Below are positions 23,893 to 27,660 of a stretch of 27,660 nt of DNA, piece after piece; position 1 is the first letter of the stretch; each line of letters opens with the position of its first letter. The notes beneath the pieces were generated by a model. That model saw nothing but the letters and a program-made list of their open reading frames with translations. It made no database searches and was not told the DNA's origin. The position numbers were made by a program, and so were the translations under genes. Source of the DNA: UBA57 sp013378375 (GTDB lineage Archaea > Thermoproteota > Nitrososphaeria > Nitrososphaerales > UBA57); contig JACAFT010000014.1 of NCBI GenBank assembly GCA_013378375.1, positions 1-27,660 on the forward strand. Direction: 5' to 3'.

Positions 23893-24079
23893 CATTTTCG
23901 ATAATTTTTTATTTGTTTATTTTTCTAATTTGATAATGTTTCAACTGTATATTTTTGATTTGTAATATATTATTTGAAAATATTAAAGTTTTTTTTAAAA
24001 AAAATTAGTAAGCGTCATAATATATTAAAGATGAACCTAAGAAGTTATATTTCAGTAAATAACGAGGAATGATATAATC

Positions 24080-24451
24080 ATGTCAAAACCGTATTATGTT
24101 AAAATTGAAATCCCAAAAGAGATAGTCGAAGCCAGTTATGAAGCTCTTCGACAAGCTAAACAAACTGGGAAAATAAGAAAAGGAACAAATGAAGCAACGA
24201 AGGCAGTTGAACGAGGTCTTGCTAAACTAGTTATTATTTCTGAAGATGTAGATCCGCCTGAAGTAGTAGCACATTTACCAATTTTATGTAAAGAAATGGA
24301 TATTCCATATGTTTTTGTACCAAGTAAAGAACAACTTGGTAGCGCAATTGGTATTGATATTGGTTCTGCCGTTGCGTGTATTCTTGAAGCTGGTGAGGCT
24401 GAAGGAATGTTGGGCAAAATTACTGATTCTTTGAGTAATTTAAAAGGTTAG
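24080..24451 (+). CDS. rpl7ae: 50S ribosomal protein eL8 (L7Ae)
   Basis: L7Ae binds kink-turns in 23S rRNA and also serves as core protein of box C/D and H/ACA RNPs and of archaeal RNase P. The 123-residue protein has TGKIRKGTNEATKAVERG near 29-46, the RNA-contact block with NEAT and LVIISEDVDPPEVVAHLP, and the loop LGSAIGIDIGSAVACIL. The ATG lies 12 bases after GAGGA (24063-24067). First gene of a plus-strand group of small translation genes. AT-rich candidates for its TATA box are at about 23990-24004 and 24019-24030; I cannot choose between them. Confidence 0.97.
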   Translation: MSKPYYVKIEIPKEIVEASYEALRQAKQTGKIRKGTNEATKAVERGLAKLVIISEDVDPPEVVAHLPILCKEMDIPYVFVPSKEQLGSAIGIDIGSAVACILEAGEAEGMLGKITDSLSNLKG

Positions 24452-24461
24452 ATAATAATTT

Positions 24462-24680
24462 ATGAGCTCTAAAGAAATTGAGGAAACAAAGACCCCCTGT
24501 GAAATTATACAAATTGTTGGTAGAACTGGTGTAGCTGGTGAAATTACACAAGTTCGTGTTAAAATTTTAGATGGAAAAGATAAAGGAAGAATTTTAACTC
24601 GAAATGTTAAAGGTCCTGTTCGTGTTAGCGACGTACTTATTTTACGTGAAACAGAAAGAGAAGCTAGGAAAATTAGGTAG
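24462..24680 (+). CDS. rps28e: 30S ribosomal protein eS28
   Basis: This small OB-fold protein of the small subunit lies near the mRNA exit. The 72-residue sequence has AEI-type strand PCEIIQIVGRTGVAGEITQVRVKILDG and the C-terminal family signature ending in LRETEREARKIR. ATG start 10 bp after rpl7ae. The rpl7ae-rps28e-rpl24e-ndk order is a conserved archaeal cluster. Confidence 0.97.
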   Translation: MSSKEIEETKTPCEIIQIVGRTGVAGEITQVRVKILDGKDKGRILTRNVKGPVRVSDVLILRETEREARKIR

Positions 24681-24690
24681 ATAGAATAAT

Positions 24691-24876
24691 TTGTTATCAC
24701 TCAAAAAATGTACCTTTTGTGGAAAAGAAATTTCATTAGGTTCTGGTACTATGCATGTTAAAAATGATGGTTCTATTTTCTGGTTTTGTTCTTCGAAATG
24801 TCGTAAAAATACTCTTGATCTTAAACGTGATTATCGAAAATATAAATGGTCTAGGAAAGGAAAAACTGAATCTTGA
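24691..24876 (+). CDS. rpl24e: 50S ribosomal protein eL24
   Basis: This is the short archaeal form of eL24, a zinc-ribbon protein of the large subunit at the subunit interface. The 61-residue sequence has Cys7-x-x-Cys10 (CTFCGKEI) and Cys33-x-x-x-Cys37 (WFCSSKC), followed by KRDYRKYKW. TTG start, 10 bp after rps28e; the next in-frame methionine (residue 21) lies beyond the first zinc pair, so TTG is required. The stop overlaps the ndk start as TTGA. Confidence 0.95.
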   Translation: MLSLKKCTFCGKEISLGSGTMHVKNDGSIFWFCSSKCRKNTLDLKRDYRKYKWSRKGKTES

Positions 24877-25277
24877 TAGAAAAAACATTAGTTCTAATTA
24901 AACCCGATGGTGTTAAGAATGGTCATATTGGTGAAATTGTAGGCCGTTTTGAGAAGCGTGGGTTTAAAATTCTTCATATAAGAATGTTAGAATTAAATTC
25001 TAATCAAGCCTCGAATTTTTATTCGCTTCATAATGATAAACCTTTTTTTCAGGAACTCGTTGATTATATTACATCTGGTACTATAGTTCAAATTGTTCTT
25101 GAGGGCAATTCTGCTATTTCAGTAGTGCGTTCTATGATTGGCGCTACAAATTCCTTAGAAGCTATGTCTGGTACCATACGAGGGGATCTTGGCCTTAGTC
25201 ATACACAAAATGTTGTCCATGCTTCAGATTCCAAGGCTAGTTTTGAACGTGAAATGGCCATTTTAGATACAATCTAA
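24873..25277 (+). CDS. ndk: Nucleoside diphosphate kinase
   Basis: Ndk exchanges the gamma-phosphate between nucleoside triphosphates and diphosphates via a phosphohistidine. The 134-residue protein shows TLVLIKPDGVKNG at 5-17, IVLEGNSAISVVRSMIGAT near 74-92, TIRGDLG near 101-107, and the active-site His116 in NVVHASDS (usually NxxHgSDS). The TTG start overlaps the eL24 stop by four bases. Confidence 0.96.
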   Translation: MIEKTLVLIKPDGVKNGHIGEIVGRFEKRGFKILHIRMLELNSNQASNFYSLHNDKPFFQELVDYITSGTIVQIVLEGNSAISVVRSMIGATNSLEAMSGTIRGDLGLSHTQNVVHASDSKASFEREMAILDTI

Positions 25278-25356
25278 TTCGATTGTGAATTTATGGTTAC
25301 TAGTTCTTTTTACCTAAATACATTTTTACACAATATAATTACAGAGTATATATATT

Positions 25357-27129
25357 ATGAATTCAAAATTTCGACAACCAATTGTGGTAGTATTGGGGCA
25401 TATTGACTCGGGAAAAACCTCGCTTCTTGATAAAATAAGAGGAACTGCAGTACAGTCTAGAGAAGCTGGAGGAATAACTCAACATATTGGAGCTAGTTTT
25501 TTCCCAATCGATACATTGGAAAAACTTTGTGGTGACTTGTTAAAACAAATAGGAGGTGAAATTAATATTCCAGGTATTCTTGTTATTGATACTCCTGGAC
25601 ATGCTGTATTTACAAATCTACGAAATCGTGGTGGTTCTGCATCAGATATTTCCATTCTTGTTGTTGATGCTATGAAAGGAATTGAAGTTCAAACACGTGA
25701 AAGTATTGAAATTCTAAAAAAACGTAAGGTTCCATTTTTGATTGCTTTAAATAAATTAGATACTGTACCTGGTTGGAAACCTTCTCAAAGTTTGACAAAG
25801 TCTTTACAACAATTAGATGAATCAACTCGTAATAATCTTGATACTCGAATCTATAATATTGTTGGTGATTTATCTAGACAAGGAATACAATCTGAAGCTT
25901 TTTATCGATTAACAGATCCAAAAAAACAAGTTGCAATTGTACCTGTGAGTGCGAAAACTGGAGAAGGAATTCCTGAATTAATTTCTCTGTTAATTGGTTT
26001 AACTCAAAGTTATCTAAAACAAAAATTAACAGCAAAGGCGGAAACTCGTGGTATAGTTCTTGAGGTTACTGAAGAAGTTGGTTTGGGAAATACTGCAAAT
26101 ATAATTCTTATTGATGGGATTTTGAATAAACATGATGAAATTGTAGTAGCTAAAAAAGACGGAGCTTTCCTCACTAAAATTAAGGCTATTTTTATGCCAA
26201 AACCTTTAGACGAAATGAGAGATCCAAGAGATAAATTTTCTCCTGTTGATCAAGTTATTGCTGCTTCTGGAGTGAAAATTTCTACTCCCGATTTAGATGG
26301 CGTTCTTGGCGGTTCTCCGATTTTAGGTGTTTCTTCTGAAAATTTTGACACGGTTAAAAAAGAAATCGAATCAGAAATTCAATCTATTTTTATTGAAACT
26401 GACAACGTTGGTATTGTTGTTAAGGCAGATACATTGGGTTCATTAGAAGCTATAGTGGATACTCTTAAAGAAAATAATATTCCAATCAGCACTGCAGATA
26501 CTGGATCAGTTTCAAGAAAAGATGTTATTAAAGCACAAGTAGTTAGAGCACCTGATAAATACCTTGGGATTGTTCTTGCTTTTGGTGTTAAAGTTCTTGA
26601 AGATGCAAACGAAGAAGCAAGAAAAAATGGAATTAGAATTTTTTCTAAACCTGTGTTATATGATCTGATTGATGAATATCAAAATTGGGTTGTATCCGAT
26701 AAAGAACTTATGCAAAGAACCGAACTTAATTCAATAATTTTACCTTGTAAATTTAAAATATTGAAAGGAATGGTATTTAGGAAGAATGATCCTGCCGTTT
26801 GTGGTATTGAAATACTTGAAGGTTCTCTTAAACAAAAATCCCCAGTACTTAATTCTGATGGAAAAGAAATTGGTGTAATTAAGCAGATTCAAGATAGTGG
26901 ACAAAATATTCAAATTGCTAAAAAAGGGAATCAGGTTGCAATATCTATGAATGAACCTATTTTGGGCAGGACTATATTGGAAGGAGAAATTCTATATACA
27001 TTACCAAGTGAAGCTGGTGTGAGATTGTTACAAGAACGCTATAGTGATTCCCTGTCAGATCAGGAATCTGATATATTGACAGAAATAATCAGTTTACGTC
27101 GTAAAATTGTACCTTTGTACGGTTTCTGA
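25357..27129 (+). CDS. infB: Translation initiation factor aIF5B (IF2-like GTPase)
   Basis: aIF5B promotes subunit joining and initiator-tRNA positioning. The 590-residue protein has the GTPase motifs G1 GHIDSGKT (14-21), switch I GGITQHIGA (38-46), G3 DTPGH (78-82) and G4 NKLD (132-135), with PVSAKTGEGI as G5. It then has the beta-barrel and alpha/beta/alpha domains and a C-terminal barrel, as in archaeal aIF5B; it lacks the long bacterial N-terminal extension and eukaryotic charged region. G1 has Ser18 where most have His (GHVDHGKT). ATG start; a 79-bp AT-rich spacer separates it from ndk, and no Shine-Dalgarno is evident, suggesting its own short-leader promoter. Confidence 0.95.
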   Translation: MNSKFRQPIVVVLGHIDSGKTSLLDKIRGTAVQSREAGGITQHIGASFFPIDTLEKLCGDLLKQIGGEINIPGILVIDTPGHAVFTNLRNRGGSASDISILVVDAMKGIEVQTRESIEILKKRKVPFLIALNKLDTVPGWKPSQSLTKSLQQLDESTRNNLDTRIYNIVGDLSRQGIQSEAFYRLTDPKKQVAIVPVSAKTGEGIPELISLLIGLTQSYLKQKLTAKAETRGIVLEVTEEVGLGNTANIILIDGILNKHDEIVVAKKDGAFLTKIKAIFMPKPLDEMRDPRDKFSPVDQVIAASGVKISTPDLDGVLGGSPILGVSSENFDTVKKEIESEIQSIFIETDNVGIVVKADTLGSLEAIVDTLKENNIPISTADTGSVSRKDVIKAQVVRAPDKYLGIVLAFGVKVLEDANEEARKNGIRIFSKPVLYDLIDEYQNWVVSDKELMQRTELNSIILPCKFKILKGMVFRKNDPAVCGIEILEGSLKQKSPVLNSDGKEIGVIKQIQDSGQNIQIAKKGNQVAISMNEPILGRTILEGEILYTLPSEAGVRLLQERYSDSLSDQESDILTEIISLRRKIVPLYGF

Positions 27130-27178
27130 CAAAAATTTAAAAAGATTTATAGAAAAGAAAAAGAAGTGAACTATTACT

Positions 27179-27660
27179 TTGACAGACTTTAAAATTGTGG
27201 TTTCTGATCCAAATACTGGAAAATCCCTATCTAAGGAACTTAAGGATAGATCTTCTCAAACTCTTCTTGGAATGAAAATTGGTCAAGAAATTGATGCTAC
27301 TATTGTAGAACTTGATGGAACTCTCAAAATTAGTGGTGGTAGTGATAAAGTTGGTTCTCCTATGCGTCGTGATGTTGCTGGTGGTGGTAAAAATCATATT
27401 CTGATTACTGATGGTGTTGGTTTTCGTTCAAAATCAAAAGGTCAACAAAAACGAAAATTAGTTCGAGGTAATACAATTACTGAAGAAATATATCAAATTA
27501 ATACTGTTTTAATTAAAGGAAAATTACCTGAAGAAAAACCAGCTGAAGAAGCTAAGGCAAAAGAAAAACCAGCTGAAGAAGCTAAGGCAAAAGAAAAACC
27601 AGCTGAAGAAGCTAAGGCAAAAGAAAAACCAGCTGAAGAAGCTAAGGCAAAAGAAAAACC
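27179..27660 (+). CDS. rps6e: 30S ribosomal protein eS6 with repetitive tail, 3'-truncated by window edge
   Basis: eS6 is an archaeal/eukaryotic small-subunit protein. The frame opened by TTG at 27179 reads DFKIVVSDPNTGKS, then GMKIGQEIDATIVEL, ISGGSDKVGSPMRRDVAGGG and DGVGFRSKSKGQQKRKLVRGNTI, the family signature blocks in order, through about residue 115. After KGKLPEE the sequence becomes a tandem decapeptide PAEEAKAKEK that continues to the window edge, so the stop is not seen. The core of archaeal eS6 ends near here, so the repeats form an added tail. A weak GAAGTGA lies upstream of the start. It follows infB by 49 bp, a common archaeal pairing. Confidence 0.93.
   Translation, partial: MTDFKIVVSDPNTGKSLSKELKDRSSQTLLGMKIGQEIDATIVELDGTLKISGGSDKVGSPMRRDVAGGGKNHILITDGVGFRSKSKGQQKRKLVRGNTITEEIYQINTVLIKGKLPEEKPAEEAKAKEKPAEEAKAKEKPAEEAKAKEKPAEEAKAKEK
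27531..27660 (+). repeat. Perfect 30-bp tandem repeat in the rps6e tail, at least four copies
   Basis: Four identical 30-bp units run from 27541 to 27660 and continue past the edge; the preceding 10 bases (27531-27540) match the end of a unit. Each unit is ten codons, in phase, encoding PAEEAKAKEK. No base differs between copies, including synonymous positions, which points to recent slippage or unequal recombination. The true copy number is unknown from this window and could be misassembled. Confidence 0.95.

Noticed and set aside
24026..24079. Kink-turn in the rpl7ae leader for L7Ae autoregulation
   Set aside because: AAAGATGA resembles box C with one mismatch, but no matching box D (CTGA) or paired GA/AG stem could be found.
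27541..27660. CRISPR-like array
   Set aside because: The units are contiguous without spacers and stay in the eS6 reading frame, so they are a coding tandem repeat.

Overview
The window is chromosomal DNA from an archaeon, most probably an AT-rich member of the Nitrososphaerota (Thaumarchaeota). The archaeal call is firm. It rests on the RNA polymerase subunits RpoD and RpoN, archaeal/eukaryotic ribosomal proteins (eL8, eS28, eL24, eL18, eS6), aIF5B, the archaeal mevalonate route with isopentenyl phosphate kinase and type 2 IPP isomerase, a tRNA without encoded CCA that carries an intron, and TATA-like promoters of the form TTTAAATA. The phylum call is softer: it rests on low G+C (about one third by eye), gene content and frequent TTG starts. 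The coding density is very high and no stretch longer than 300 bases lacks a gene.

Layout. (1) 1-2015, plus strand: the end of a 5-formyltetrahydrofolate cyclo-ligase gene, then larE and larB, met tail to tail by larC on the minus strand (2004-3245). These are the three biosynthetic genes for the nickel-pincer (NPN) cofactor. (2) 3246-3689: a tRNA-Val(UAC) gene interrupted by a 21-nt intron in the D-loop, and a small CDGSH iron-sulfur protein. (3) 3693-7019, minus strand: rps13-rps4-rps11 followed by glmS. (4) 7126-11132, plus strand: the classic archaeal cluster rpoD-rpl18e-rpl13-rps9-rpoN-eno-rps2, without rpoK. (5) 11201-18024, plus strand: isoprenoid genes (mevalonate kinase, isopentenyl phosphate kinase, IPP isomerase 2, GGPP synthase-like), then glutamyl-tRNA synthetase and an alkaline-phosphatase-superfamily protein. 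(6) 18021-23842, minus strand: a compact tryptophan operon trpE-G-D-C-B-A with no trpF. (7) 24080-27660, plus strand: rpl7ae-rps28e-rpl24e-ndk, then aIF5B and the first part of rps6e, which runs off the window.

How the genes work together. Regions 3, 4 and 7 are translation and transcription housekeeping. Region 5 supplies C5 units and C20 prenyl diphosphate for archaeal ether lipids. Region 6 converts chorismate to tryptophan except for the phosphoribosylanthranilate isomerase step. Region 1 makes a nickel cofactor whose client enzyme is not in the window.

The window is mostly ordinary core genome; I see no unknown multi-gene system. The points most worth a second look are two TGTACA boxes 20 bp apart on the trp promoter (the same hexamer as the TrpY-bound TRP box of methanogens), the D-loop tRNA intron, a probable CTG start codon for IPP isomerase, perfect 30-bp coding repeats in the tails of two ribosomal proteins, the missing trpF, and the lar genes without larA.
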